Below, one piece after another: positions 10,301 to 18,871 of a stretch of 64,000 bases of DNA; the first letter of the stretch is position 1; each line of letters begins with the position of its first letter. Under the pieces are notes generated by a model. It was not told the DNA's origin, ran no database searches, and worked only from the letters and a program-made list of their open reading frames with translations. A program made the translations under genes and the position numbers. The DNA lies in contig NZ_JAFBBY010000001.1 in the NCBI RefSeq assembly GCF_016907515.1, positions 992,001 through 1,056,000 of the forward strand, given 5' to 3'. The DNA comes from Nocardioides nitrophenolicus (GTDB lineage: Bacteria; Actinomycetota; Actinomycetes; Propionibacteriales; Nocardioidaceae).

Positions 10301-11222
10301 CGGCGACCTGCTCACCCAGTCGGTCCAGACCGGCGCCGCGACGGTGTCCGTCACCTCCTCGGCGCCGACCTCCGGCGTCGGCGAGGGCGTGCGGTTCACC
10401 GCGGAGGTCAGCTCCGACACGGGCCTGGCGCCCACCGGCGTGGTGCAGTTCTCCGTCGACGGCCACCCGGTCGGCGCGGCGGTCACCCTGGTGGACGGGG
10501 TCGCGACCAGCGCGTTGCTCGCCGACCTGGCTCCCGGCAGCCACACCGTCGGGGTCCTCTACTCCGGCGACCTGCGCTACGGCGCCGGCACCGCGAGCCT
10601 GACCCAGGTCGTCGGCGTCATCGCGACCACGACCGGGCTCGCCCTCGACCGGGACTTCTCGGTCTACGGCGACGCCGTCACCCTGACCGCGACCGTGACC
10701 CCGGCCGAGGGCCGGCTCGGCGCGCCGACGGGCACCGTGACGTTTACCGAGAACGGGCAGGTCGTCGCGACGGCCACGCTCGCTCCCGGCGCGAACGACA
10801 CGGCCGTGGCGACCGCGACGGTCTCCGGGCTGGGCGCGGGCAGCCACGCGATCAAGGCGCAGTACGCCGGCACCAACCGGTTCGGGCCCAGCACGTCCGG
10901 CGCCCGCACCCTCACGGTGGCCAAGCAGCCGACCGCCATCCAGGCCACGCCGGCGGTGGTCTCGCTGACGCCGCTGCTGATCCCGCTCGGCCAGCTCCGG
11001 GCGACGGTCACCGCGGGCGGCAGCCCGCTGGCCGGCGTACCGCTGGAGTTCCGGATCGGTACCAAGCTGGTCTGCACCACGGTGACCAACGAGTCCGGGT
11101 TCGCCGTCTGCAACGCGGCGCCCCAGCTCCTGCAGCTCACCCTCAACGGTGGCTACAACGTCACCTACGCGGGCGACGCCAACCACCTCTCCTCCACGGC
11201 GCACGGCGCCATCCTCAAGTGA
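7350..11222 (+). CDS. Giant secreted Ig-like-repeat protein (paralogue 1)
   Basis: A 1290-residue exported protein. The Arg-rich N-terminus and hydrophobic segment (MAWLSVLATVVAGLVAAGGLPAQA) form a signal peptide. Residues about 50-300 are a unique Thr/Asn-rich beta domain. The rest is a string of about eight 90-residue Ig-like (Big_3-type) modules with the recurring pattern FTATV...G.P.GTVQF.VDG...G.PV.L..G.A......L..G.HTV.A.Y.GD. The final module (YNVTYAGDANHLSSTAHGA) is shared with the next gene. There is no membrane anchor or sorting motif, so it is probably released or loosely wall-bound. It may act in adhesion or as a spacer (inference). The next gene begins at once. Confidence 0.85.
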   Translation: MLPAPIDNSLLPAVRRRAARSFRRRMAWLSVLATVVAGLVAAGGLPAQAVQASGDEVPSWSPGWSWTYATVFNYTADGTNVTINENVTYTVAGVENYQGQPAYKLNLTGTITGGGGTTAVDGVGNATLSNFSGNVTGTRYMRRSDLALLKETQSQSLAAKAQVSIISTNITANITLSMDPTRGWRLVQFPTEAGNTWTTDADVDYDGGFSYDAGSLGGTGSSTFDGQLQFDGPVTVADESLAVPIGTVSTRRALSQSTDGATRATMWYSPNHRNAARLLLAIPLDGGSLTLDQKLAGASTPAPATSLTSTITPSLTCAGADLTVTGRLSTGAAGVPVTIALDKSPVSAGAAATTSTTTTAGGNYTATLQAPAEADGYQRSGIRGSWGVVATAAGAASTSTVLVTPKNCTTLAYGGDTGAAQGSTATVRATLTDRTGASTAGRTVTFSLSGGASVSATTDAAGVAETQIPVAGPPRTATLTASYAGDGGHEAATAQTSFAVGTIATTTAVVAQPGVVTIGDPVRFTATVTPSHGGQPAGTVLFNVDGADFGSPVPLSGGQATSAQLSTLGLGYHTVIATYSGSGDHTGSASSAVTFRVREPLLATSTSSSVSPTSAVRGQPVTLAATVSTGAGTPTGDVVFTVGGTEVGRAGVDVSGNASTVVTDLPVGSNQVVASYTGDDVYAGSTATQRTVNVAKAAVSVTLDGPAGGAVSGQALSYTATVAVQAPGGGTPAGPVQLLVDGSNVGAPVALDNGVAVFAPVTTLGAGSHTVEARYAGNADYLGGSDQLDQDVAEADTTTVVQANPSPSVQDQNVTITAAVAAVSPGAGAPTGTVTFYAGSESLGAVPLVASASGSVATLEVDDLPAGTHQLTARYPGDADYRASESAAVAHTVIAGTAVVATTTTLTSSANPSTYGEGVRFRASVTAEGDTPAGTVQFSVDGQDLGGPVAVEDGVATSPLVDSAEPGDHTVIASFDAAPGFAGSGDLLTQSVQTGAATVSVTSSAPTSGVGEGVRFTAEVSSDTGLAPTGVVQFSVDGHPVGAAVTLVDGVATSALLADLAPGSHTVGVLYSGDLRYGAGTASLTQVVGVIATTTGLALDRDFSVYGDAVTLTATVTPAEGRLGAPTGTVTFTENGQVVATATLAPGANDTAVATATVSGLGAGSHAIKAQYAGTNRFGPSTSGARTLTVAKQPTAIQATPAVVSLTPLLIPLGQLRATVTAGGSPLAGVPLEFRIGTKLVCTTVTNESGFAVCNAAPQLLQLTLNGGYNVTYAGDANHLSSTAHGAILK

Positions 11223-11248
11223 GGCGGGCTCCGATGAAAGGAACGTCT

Positions 11249-14200
11249 GTGCGGCGCATGATCGCGGCCCTCGCGGCCACCACTGTGGGACTCGGGATCC
11301 CCGTCGTCCTGGCCTCCTCGGCCGCGGCCGACATCACCTCCCCGGCGGACGGCGCGGTCCTGCGGGGCAACGCCACCCTGGCCGCCAGCGGAGCGAGCAA
11401 CGGCAGCCTGTGCGTCAACGGCAGCGGTCCGCAGACCACGCTGCAGCTGATCAACTCGGCCAACACCGCCGTGATCGACAACGTCCAGGGCGGTGAGGGC
11501 GCGAAGTCGCTCACCTTCGACACCCACTCCTACCCCAACGGGGCCTACACGGCGCGGGCGATCGAGCGGAACCGCACCGGCACCATCTTCTGCTCCAACA
11601 ACACCAAGACGACCAACCGGTCGGTGACCATCGACAACATCACCCAGCTCGCCTACACCGGGGCCACGGAGGGCGCCCAGAACACGTCGGTGACGGTCAA
11701 GGCCACCCTCACCGACCCCAACCTGGCCTCCTCGGTGCTGCCCGGCCGGACGGTCACCTTCAGCCTGTCGGGGGGCGCGTCGGTCAACGCGACCACCGAC
11801 GGCAACGGCGTCGCCACGGCGTCGCTGCCGGTGTCCGGTCCGCCGCGCTCGGCCACGGTCACCGCCTCCTTCGCCCAGACCGCGTTCTACAAGGGCTCCT
11901 CGGTGGGCACGCCGTTCGCGGTGCAGAAGAACCCGACCACCACGACCCTGCTCCCGCCGGCCTCGGTGGTGCACGGCGAGGCGGTCTCGTTCACGGCCCA
12001 GGTGACGCCGGACAGCGGCACCAGCACGCCGACCGGGACCATCCAGTTCACCGTCGACGGGGACGACTTCGGCGCTCCCGTGCCGGTCTCGGGTGGCGCC
12101 GCGTCCTCGGGCTCGACCTCGACGCTGAGCACCGGCACCCACACCATCGGGGCGCGGTACAGCGGTGACGGCAACCTGGTCGCCAGCACCGCCACCACCC
12201 AGCAGCTGACCGTCGCGAAGGCGCCGACCAGCACGGTGCTGACCAGCACCGGCTCCCCGACGGTCAGCGGCCAGGCGGTGACCTTCACCGCCACGGTCGG
12301 CGTCGTCGCCCCCGGCGCCGGCGACCCCGCCGGCGGCGTGCAGTTCAACGTCGACGGCGAGCCCTACGGCACCGCCGTGGCCCTCACCGGCGACACCGCC
12401 GAGCTGACGATCGCCAACCTGGCCCCGGGCAACCACACCGTGCAGGCGACGTACAACGGGAACGGCGACTTCGCCGGCAGCTCCTCGGCCGAGCTCACCC
12501 ACGGCGTCGACCGGGCGGACACCTCGGTGAGCATCACGACCTCGAACGCCGACGCCGTCGCGGGCGAGCCGCTCACCTTCACCGCGGACGTCGACGTGGT
12601 CGGCCCCGGCGCCGGCGATCCCAGCGGTGGCGTGCAGTTCTTCGCCGACGGGAACGCGATCGGCTCGCCGGTCCCGCTCAACGGCGGCAGCGCCGTCTCG
12701 GCGCCGGTCAAGCTCGACGCCGGCGACCACGTGATCACCGCGAACTACGAGGGCGACACCCGCTTCGCCGGCGCCACCGCGTCGCTCGACCAGGAGGTCG
12801 CCGCGGCCCACACCGCGACCCAGGTCGTGGTCTCCCCCAGCCCGTCGGTCTTCGGCCAGTCGGTCACCATCACCGCCACCGTCACCCCGGTCGCGCCCGC
12901 GACCGGCGCCCCCGGCGGCGTCGTCCAGTTCACCGTCGACGGCCAGCCCGGCCCGTTCGTCACCCTGGAGGACGGCAGCGCGGAGATCACCACCAGCGCG
13001 CTGGCGCGCGGCAGCCACGACGTGAAGGCGACCTACTTCAGCTCCGACCCGAACTTCGTCACCAGCACCTCGCCGGCCGTGAGCCACACGGTCAACAAGG
13101 CGGCGTCGAAGACCACCGTCACCAGCAGCTCCCCGACCGCGGTCTTCGGCCAGCCGGTGACCTTCACGGCCACCGTCGGCGCCGTCGCCCCGGGCGCCGG
13201 CTCGCCGTCGGGCACGGTCACCTTCACCGACGGCGACACCGTCCTCGGCACGGCTCCGGTCAGCTCGGCCACCGGCGGGGTCGCGTCGCTCACCATCGAC
13301 TCGCTCACCGTCGGCCAGCACGCCGTCGTCGCGACGTACGACGGCGACGACAGCTTCACCGGGAGCAACGGCTCGGTCGCGCAGAAGGTCCAGCGGGCCC
13401 AGACCTCGACCCTCGTCTCCTCGTCGGCCAACCCGTCCCAGCCGGGGACCGCGGTCCGCTTCACCGCGACCGTGAGCCCGGTCGCCCCGGGCGCCGGGGA
13501 GCCGACCGGAACCGTCCAGTTCAAGGTCAACGGCGCACCTCTCGGCGCGCCGGTCGCCCTCGTGGACGGCTCGGCCACCAGCGCCGACTTCACCAACCTG
13601 TCCGCCGGCACCTACCGGATCTCGGCGGTCTACGGCGGTGAGTCGCGCTTCGTCACCAGCACCGGGCTGCTCGACCAGGGCAACGGCCAGACGGTCACCA
13701 AGGCCGGCTCGGCGACCGAGCTGGTCTCCGACGACGCCGAGGCGGACGCCGGCCAGACGGTGACCTTCACCGCCACGGTCCGCGCGGTCGCCCCGGCCAC
13801 CGGCAAGCCGACCGGTGTCGTGCAGTTCTGGGACGGCAGCACCCTGATCGGAGCGGCCGGCCTGACCCCGGCCACGGCCGCCAACACCAGCACGGCCACC
13901 TTCGCCACCGCCACCCTGGCTCCCGGCGCGCACGAGATCCGGGCGACGTACGGCGGCAGCGTGACCTTCGAGGGCTCCAGCGAGACCACCTCGCAGCTGG
14001 TCGGCGCCGGGGTCACCGTCGTCGGGCTCACGTCCAGCGCCAACCCGTCGTCGTACGGCGACCGGGTGACGCTGACCGCGACCGTGGCCGACTCGGCCCC
14101 GGCTCCGGGCAAGCCCACCGGCACGGTGACCTTCCGGTCCGGCACCGACGTCCTCGGCACGGCGAGCCTCGCCACCGTCGACGGCCGGCAGCAGGCCACG

Positions 14201-14617
14201 CTCGACGTCGACGGCCTGGCCGCCGGCAGCTACCCGCTGACGGCGACCTACTCGGGTGACGGCTCCCGGGCCGCCGCCACCTCGCCGGAGCTCAGCCAGG
14301 TCGTGCAGCGCGCGGTCACCCACCTCGACGACCTCAAGGTGATCACGACCAACCTGCTGTCGCCCCGCCAGGTGGCCGCCACCCTGCGCGGGCCGGCCGG
14401 CCAGCCGCTCGCCGGTCAGCTGCTGGTGTTCTCGACCAACACCACCGTGTCGGGTGGCTACCTCGAGCTGTGCCGGGCGGTGACCGACAGCACCGGGCGT
14501 GCCCAGTGCAAGGTGCCGCCCGCGGCGCCGGCGTACCTCAACACCGACGGGTTCACGGTGACCTTCGGCGGGAACGCGAACTACCTGCCCACCACGGACC
14601 ACGGCGCCGGCCGCTGA
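11249..14617 (+). CDS. Giant secreted Ig-like-repeat protein (paralogue 2)
   Basis: A 1122-residue exported protein with signal peptide MIAALAATTVGLGIPVVLASSAAA and about nine Ig-like modules like those of the upstream gene. The module with RTVTFSLSGGASV...TTD..GVA and SGPPR.ATVTAS is shared almost word for word between the two genes, as is the C-terminal module (FTVTFGGNANYLPTTDHGA). The pair therefore arose by duplication. The frame is open from 11219, overlapping the stop of paralogue 1, but AAAGGAA at 11237-11243 sits 5-6 nt before GTG 11249, which I take as the start. The two genes are probably cotranscribed. A strong hairpin terminator follows. Confidence 0.87.
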   Translation: MRRMIAALAATTVGLGIPVVLASSAAADITSPADGAVLRGNATLAASGASNGSLCVNGSGPQTTLQLINSANTAVIDNVQGGEGAKSLTFDTHSYPNGAYTARAIERNRTGTIFCSNNTKTTNRSVTIDNITQLAYTGATEGAQNTSVTVKATLTDPNLASSVLPGRTVTFSLSGGASVNATTDGNGVATASLPVSGPPRSATVTASFAQTAFYKGSSVGTPFAVQKNPTTTTLLPPASVVHGEAVSFTAQVTPDSGTSTPTGTIQFTVDGDDFGAPVPVSGGAASSGSTSTLSTGTHTIGARYSGDGNLVASTATTQQLTVAKAPTSTVLTSTGSPTVSGQAVTFTATVGVVAPGAGDPAGGVQFNVDGEPYGTAVALTGDTAELTIANLAPGNHTVQATYNGNGDFAGSSSAELTHGVDRADTSVSITTSNADAVAGEPLTFTADVDVVGPGAGDPSGGVQFFADGNAIGSPVPLNGGSAVSAPVKLDAGDHVITANYEGDTRFAGATASLDQEVAAAHTATQVVVSPSPSVFGQSVTITATVTPVAPATGAPGGVVQFTVDGQPGPFVTLEDGSAEITTSALARGSHDVKATYFSSDPNFVTSTSPAVSHTVNKAASKTTVTSSSPTAVFGQPVTFTATVGAVAPGAGSPSGTVTFTDGDTVLGTAPVSSATGGVASLTIDSLTVGQHAVVATYDGDDSFTGSNGSVAQKVQRAQTSTLVSSSANPSQPGTAVRFTATVSPVAPGAGEPTGTVQFKVNGAPLGAPVALVDGSATSADFTNLSAGTYRISAVYGGESRFVTSTGLLDQGNGQTVTKAGSATELVSDDAEADAGQTVTFTATVRAVAPATGKPTGVVQFWDGSTLIGAAGLTPATAANTSTATFATATLAPGAHEIRATYGGSVTFEGSSETTSQLVGAGVTVVGLTSSANPSSYGDRVTLTATVADSAPAPGKPTGTVTFRSGTDVLGTASLATVDGRQQATLDVDGLAAGSYPLTATYSGDGSRAAATSPELSQVVQRAVTHLDDLKVITTNLLSPRQVAATLRGPAGQPLAGQLLVFSTNTTVSGGYLELCRAVTDSTGRAQCKVPPAAPAYLNTDGFTVTFGGNANYLPTTDHGAGR

Positions 14618-14641
14618 CCGTCGGCGGGCTCGGCAGGTCCC

Positions 14642-14682
14642 GCCGCGAGGGGCGCGTCCACACCGGACGCGCCCCTCGTGGC
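14642..14682. terminator. Bidirectional stem-loop terminator
   Basis: A 14-bp perfect stem (14646-14659 with 14665-14678) extends to 18 bp with one G-U pair around the loop ACACC. It lies between the convergent Ig-repeat gene and the lipoprotein gene. No long U-tract is present, as is usual in actinobacteria. Confidence 0.85.
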
Positions 14683-14693
14683 GTTCGTGGGGC

Positions 14694-15305
14694 TCAGCCC
14701 TTGACGTCGATGGTGGCGAACATCTGCTCGACCATCGCGTCCGCCTCGGCATCGCCGACCGGGAGCGTGAACTCGACGGTGAAGAACCTGTCGTCGACCA
14801 CGGCGCCGATCACGTAGCGGCGCTCCTCGTCGGTCTGGCCCTCCAGCACGAAGCAGTTCACGCCGTCGACCACCCGGTCCGCGACCCGGTGGGTCGGGAC
14901 GGGATCGTCGGCCTGGAGCTCGCCGTAGCTCACCGCCTTCTGCTCGGTGTCGGTTCCGGGGCCGGCCAGGATGTCGCCGACGAGCACGGAGATGACGCCG
15001 CCCGACGGCAGCCGACGGCCCGCGTTGTAGCTGGTGCCGAACTTGGAGACGTGCCACTTCGGGAGGTCGACCAGCCGCAGGCTGACCCCCTCGACGCTGA
15101 GCTTCCTGCCTGTCGCCGGAGTCACCGTGGGTGTCGGCGAGCCGGTCTCCGAGGCGGCTGAGGAGGACTCACCCGGCGTGCTCGGACCGGCGCTGGGCCG
15201 CCTTCCAGCCTCGCCAGGCGTGTCGTCCGCGCAGCCGGCCAGGGTCAGCGCCAGCGCGGCCGCGAGGACCGCCGTCGGCAGCGGCCGCAGCACCCGAGAG
15301 ATCAT
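14694..15305 (-). CDS. Putative lipoprotein, function unknown
   Basis: A 203-residue product with a lipoprotein signal ending in the lipobox LAGC (about residue 25), a Ser/Thr/Pro-rich linker, and a soluble domain (KLSVEGVSLRLVDLPKWHVSKFG ... VEQMFATIDVKG). The domain is probably displayed on the outer face of the membrane. ATG 15305 is chosen over the longer open frame because it starts the signal peptide and has GGGTGGGACGG just upstream. No family was recognised. It is divergent from the 15424/15903 gene pair, which is also likely to concern the cell surface. Confidence 0.75.
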   Translation of the reverse strand: MISRVLRPLPTAVLAAALALTLAGCADDTPGEAGRRPSAGPSTPGESSSAASETGSPTPTVTPATGRKLSVEGVSLRLVDLPKWHVSKFGTSYNAGRRLPSGGVISVLVGDILAGPGTDTEQKAVSYGELQADDPVPTHRVADRVVDGVNCFVLEGQTDEERRYVIGAVVDDRFFTVEFTLPVGDAEADAMVEQMFATIDVKG

Positions 15306-15423
15306 CCGTCCCACCCTCCAGCCCAAGATCGGAGGAACCAGTGTGGCATCGTCGTTTGCATCGTCATGTCGCTGGGTAGCCGGTACCCGTCGACCGCTCC
15401 TCGGGACCTCGAAGGACCTCACC

Positions 15424-15903
15424 ATGACCCTCGGACCATTTCCGATTCCGATCCCCGTGATGCCGCTGTTCAACCCGGCCCTCCTCGCCGGGATGGAGGC
15501 CTTCGAGCTGTTCCTCATCGAGACTCAGGTCACAGCGGTCTACAACACCCTGGACGAGCAGATCAAGGAGCTGCAGAACGTCGCCTTCACCAAGAACGGC
15601 GCCGTCCCCGCGTCTGCGTACGGGCAAGGCAACGAGGCCACCACGCTGTCCTACGAGCACGGCCGTGCCCACAACGTGATCGTCGACTCCCTGGTCGAGA
15701 TGCGCAAGGACCTCGGCGTCTTCCAGGACGCGATCCTGGCCGCCAAGGCCGCGATCATCGACGCCGACGAGCAGGCCCAGGCCGACCTGCAGGTCGCGGT
15801 GCTGCGCACCCAGGGCCTCGACCTCGGCAGCCCAGAGCCGGAGCCGCCGACGCCCGGCGTTCCGACCGGAACCGACACCGACACCGACGGAGGCGACGTC
15901 TGA
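15424..15903 (+). CDS. Small helical protein, first gene of a coupled pair
   Basis: A 159-residue protein, mostly predicted helix (AFELFLIETQVTAVYNTLDEQIKEL and VIVDSLVEMRKDLGVFQDAILAAKAAI) after a Pro/Phe-rich start, with a Pro/Thr/Asp tail. There is no signal peptide. GAAGGA 8 nt before ATG 15424 supports the start. Its stop codon overlaps the start of the next gene (TGATG at 15901-15905), so the two products are probably made together and may interact. Size and helical content recall type VII secretion substrates or chaperones, but no WXG motif is seen. The assignment to that class is only an inference. Confidence 0.7.
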   Translation: MTLGPFPIPIPVMPLFNPALLAGMEAFELFLIETQVTAVYNTLDEQIKELQNVAFTKNGAVPASAYGQGNEATTLSYEHGRAHNVIVDSLVEMRKDLGVFQDAILAAKAAIIDADEQAQADLQVAVLRTQGLDLGSPEPEPPTPGVPTGTDTDTDGGDV

Positions 15904-17132
15904 TGGCCGGCCAGCACCTCAACGACCTGCTGCACCGCACCCGCAACATGTCGAGCGAGGACGTGCTCACCGCTCAAGTCGCGTGGGAGAACACCGCCAC
16001 GTCGCTCGACAAGGTCCACGAGGCGCTCGCCACCGCGAGCGAGAAGATCCCCGAGGGGCTCGGCGGCGAGCAGGTCCGCGACATGGTCAAGGAGTCCTTC
16101 ACCCTCGCCGCCCAGCGGGTCGGCGAGCGGCACGGCCAGGTCGCGGCTGTCTCCGCCGCGCTCAAGCACGCGTCCACCGCGATGGCCGCCGCCGAGCAGG
16201 AGGCCAAGAACCCGCCCGGAGCGCCGGGCGAGGCCCCGCCGGTCCCCGAGAGCACCAACGACCCCGACGTCGACGCCGAGAACATGACGGCGTACGCCAA
16301 GGACAAGTCGGCCTACAACGAGAAGGTGACCGCCTACGGCGACGCCGACGAGCGGGCCCGCAAGAAGGTCCAGGCGCTGCTGGAGAAGTACGACGCCGCG
16401 GTGACCGCCTTCCAGGCGATCGAGGGCGGCGAGGAGAAGGAGCCCAACGGGCCCGGAACGCCCACCGGACCCGGCGGCCCGCGCTATACCCCGCCGCCGC
16501 GCTCGACGCCGGTCGGCACCTGGATCGGCTCCGGCGGCCCCGGTGACATCGGCAACCCGGTCGGCCCCGAGAACCCGACCGGCGACCCCGACTACCCCGA
16601 CTACCCCGGTCCCGGCGGCCACGTTCCGGGCTACCCCGGCCCCGGCTACAACCCGCCACCCATCGACACGCTGACCCCCAACCTGCCGCCGCTCGACCCG
16701 GGCCCCGGTGGCGTCGGCTCCGGCGGGACGGGCGACCACACCTTCACCGCCGGCCCTGCCGTCCTCGGCGGCGCCGCCGCCGGTGTCTTCGGCGCCGCGC
16801 CCGGCGTGGTCCGGGGCCTGCGCGGCCTGGTCGGCGGGCGCGGCCTCGGCAGCAGCGGCGTCGGCGCGATCGGCTCCAGCACCCGAGCCGGCGGCCCCGG
16901 CTCCCTGGGCCGCGCCGGAGCCGGCACTCCCGGCAGCCCGGTCGGCCGGGGCACCGGACGTGGCGGCGCCGCGGGCCGTGGTGGAGCGGGTGGCCGCGGC
17001 GGCGGCGCGGCGGGCGCGGCCGGTGGCCGCGGGCGGCGCCGCGACGAGAAGGACGGTCAGGACCGCGACCTGTTCGACGACGGCGAGGACTGGATCGACG
17101 ACGAGGGCGCCGGGCCCGGCGTCCTCTCCTGA
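15903..17132 (+). CDS. Helical N-domain protein with long Pro/Gly-rich C-terminal region
   Basis: A 409-residue product. Residues 1-110 are helical (AQVAWENTATSLDKVHEALATASEKI...VAAVSAALKHASTAMAAAEQEAK). A Pro-rich stretch, another helix (EKVTAYGDADERARKKVQALLEKY), and about 230 residues very rich in Pro, Gly and Tyr then Gly/Arg/Ala follow. It ends in an acidic tail (DRDLFDDGEDWIDDEG). The layout resembles PPE- or EspB-like actinobacterial secreted proteins, but no defining motif is present. The start overlaps the stop of 15424-15903. Function unknown; a surface or secreted role is inferred from layout and neighbours. Confidence 0.7.
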   Translation: MAGQHLNDLLHRTRNMSSEDVLTAQVAWENTATSLDKVHEALATASEKIPEGLGGEQVRDMVKESFTLAAQRVGERHGQVAAVSAALKHASTAMAAAEQEAKNPPGAPGEAPPVPESTNDPDVDAENMTAYAKDKSAYNEKVTAYGDADERARKKVQALLEKYDAAVTAFQAIEGGEEKEPNGPGTPTGPGGPRYTPPPRSTPVGTWIGSGGPGDIGNPVGPENPTGDPDYPDYPGPGGHVPGYPGPGYNPPPIDTLTPNLPPLDPGPGGVGSGGTGDHTFTAGPAVLGGAAAGVFGAAPGVVRGLRGLVGGRGLGSSGVGAIGSSTRAGGPGSLGRAGAGTPGSPVGRGTGRGGAAGRGGAGGRGGGAAGAAGGRGRRRDEKDGQDRDLFDDGEDWIDDEGAGPGVLS

Positions 17133-17151
17133 GCCGCGCTGTCCTGGGCGG

Positions 17152-17241
17152 GGATTCATCACGGGATGTAGGTGAGTCCGCGCTTCCCGTGCGGAGTCCC
17201 GCTACAGGAGTGCTGTCTCACCTACATCCCGTGATGAATCC
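17152..17241. terminator. Long perfect inverted repeat between convergent genes
   Basis: Two 25-bp perfectly complementary arms (17152-17176 and 17217-17241) flank a 40-nt spacer that holds its own small hairpin (TCCGC...GCGGA, 17177-17195). The element lies between the convergent genes ending at 17132 and 17245. It may serve as a bidirectional terminator, but the long arms and spacer are unusual for one. Confidence 0.6.
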
Positions 17242-17244
17242 GCA

Positions 17245-18774
17245 CTAGCGGACCCGGACCGCCGTCGTCCGCACCACGAGCGGCGCATAGCCCGGGGCGG
17301 TGTAGGTGACCACGGCGCGGACCTTGGCCCGCTTGAGCGCCTTCTTGAGCTTCAGCGTCGGCTTCGTGGCTCCCGCGATCGGCTTGCCCTTCGCCAGCCA
17401 CTGGACCTGGACCGTGGCCGCCGGCGTGCTGGCGCCGGGCACGACCGTGAGCCGCTTGCCCACCTTGGCCTTGCCCGCGAGCGTCGGGACGCTCGCCAGG
17501 CTCAGGGTGCCCGGCTCGACCTGGGTCGCGGTGGTCCCCCAGGCGTAGCCGAACAGGGTGCCCGGCGCGCTGGCGGCGACCCGGACGGCGAGCCGCACGC
17601 CGACCAGGTCGGGCGTGATCGCGAGCGTGGACGTGGTCGCGCCGGCGATCGCCCGGGCGCCGGCGTACCACTGGTAGCTGACGGCCGTGGGCTGCTGGGC
17701 CCAGGTGCCGGGGCCGGCGGTGACCGTCCTGCCGACCTGGAGCGGCCCGCTGACGGTCGGCGGGGCGGTGTTCGGCAGGGCCGCCGGCGAGGCGACGACG
17801 GTGGCGGTCGGCGCGGAGGTGGCGGTACCGCTCGTGTAGCCGTCGAGGGAGGCGGTGACCTCGACCGTGATCGTCTCGCCGAGGGCGGCCGGCGGCACCT
17901 TCAGGGTCGGCTGGGTGCCGATCGGCTGCGCCGAGCCGGTGCGGTACCAGGCGTAGGTGTAGGTGTAGTCGCCGGAGAACGGGTACCAGAGCCCCGGGCC
18001 GGCGGCGAGGGTGTCGCCGACCCGCGCGATGCCGTTGATCGCGGGCGGGCTGTCCGGGGCGTTGCGCACCTGGTTCAGGTCGAGGTGCACGTCGAGGTCG
18101 GTCTTGTCGGCGCCGACGACGACCGGCGTGGCGTCGGCCAGGCTCCGCTCGTCCTCGTAGAACTCACCGTGGGTGAGCGTGGCGTCCGCGTAGGCGAAGC
18201 GGTAGCTGCCGGCCGGGAGCACCAGGCGATAGCGGCCGTCGGCGCCGGTCCGGGCCTGGGCGAGGAGCGTGTCGTCCTCGCCGTAGACGACGACATAGGC
18301 GTCGGCGGCGGCGCTGTCGTCGGGGGCGGTGACCTGTCCCGAGACCAGGTACGCCGCCGCCAGCGCGGCGTCGACGCCCGAGACCGTCTGGCCGTCGGCG
18401 ACCGAGATCACCTGGGCGTCGGCGCGGGTGGCGACGTCGTCGTAGAACTCGGGGGCGTAGGAGGGGTCCGTGCAGGACGGGCCGCACTCAACGAACTGGA
18501 TCCGGGTGTCACCGGGAGGTGCCGGCACCTTGTAGCGTCCGGCACTGTCGGTCGTGACCCACACCGCCGTCCAGCTCTGGTCGGGCTTCTGGAACCAGGC
18601 GCCGACCGCGACCCCCTCCAGGCCCGCGCCGCCGGCGTCGGCGGTGACGGTGCCGGTGACGAAGCCGTGCGGATCGGCCGCGTGGGCGGTGGGAGCGACG
18701 AGCGTGCCGAGTCCGAGCAGGGCGGCCGTGGTAGCTGTGGCGACCGTGGCCGCGCCCATGAGCTGCTTGCGCAT
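17245..18774 (-). CDS. Secreted protein with carboxypeptidase-regulatory-like and Ig-like modules
   Basis: A 509-residue exported protein. Signal peptide: MGAATVATATTAALLGLGTLVAPTAHA. Residues about 33-210 contain two carboxypeptidase-regulatory-like folds (GTVTADAGGAGLEGVAVGAWF ... SAGRYKVPAPPGDTRIQF, and SGQVTAPDDSAAADAYVVVYG ... GRYRLVLPAGSYRFAY). Three Ig-like repeats follow with the pattern G.ARVGDTL.AGPG.W.....YAWYR. ending in a basic tail. No anchor is present. I chose ATG 18774, which opens the signal peptide. It probably decorates or is released from the surface; ligand unknown. Confidence 0.8.
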   Translation of the reverse strand: MRKQLMGAATVATATTAALLGLGTLVAPTAHAADPHGFVTGTVTADAGGAGLEGVAVGAWFQKPDQSWTAVWVTTDSAGRYKVPAPPGDTRIQFVECGPSCTDPSYAPEFYDDVATRADAQVISVADGQTVSGVDAALAAAYLVSGQVTAPDDSAAADAYVVVYGEDDTLLAQARTGADGRYRLVLPAGSYRFAYADATLTHGEFYEDERSLADATPVVVGADKTDLDVHLDLNQVRNAPDSPPAINGIARVGDTLAAGPGLWYPFSGDYTYTYAWYRTGSAQPIGTQPTLKVPPAALGETITVEVTASLDGYTSGTATSAPTATVVASPAALPNTAPPTVSGPLQVGRTVTAGPGTWAQQPTAVSYQWYAGARAIAGATTSTLAITPDLVGVRLAVRVAASAPGTLFGYAWGTTATQVEPGTLSLASVPTLAGKAKVGKRLTVVPGASTPAATVQVQWLAKGKPIAGATKPTLKLKKALKRAKVRAVVTYTAPGYAPLVVRTTAVRVR

Positions 18775-18871
18775 CAGTGAAGAGTCCCCGTCGTCATGGC
18801 CACGGGACTGCCCGGGCGCGCTGGTGCTGTCCGGTGTCCAACGACCCGGCCGGGGGAAGGTCCCGGCGCGC

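Noticed and set aside
7350..14617. Repeats that might be taken for a CRISPR array
   Set aside because: They are long, diverged, in-frame coding repeats for Ig-like modules.
7374..14752. Minus-strand frames of about 1200-1300 residues opposite the Ig-repeat genes
   Set aside because: Arg/Gly/Ala-rich shadows with no motif, antisense to genes with signal peptides and Ig modules.
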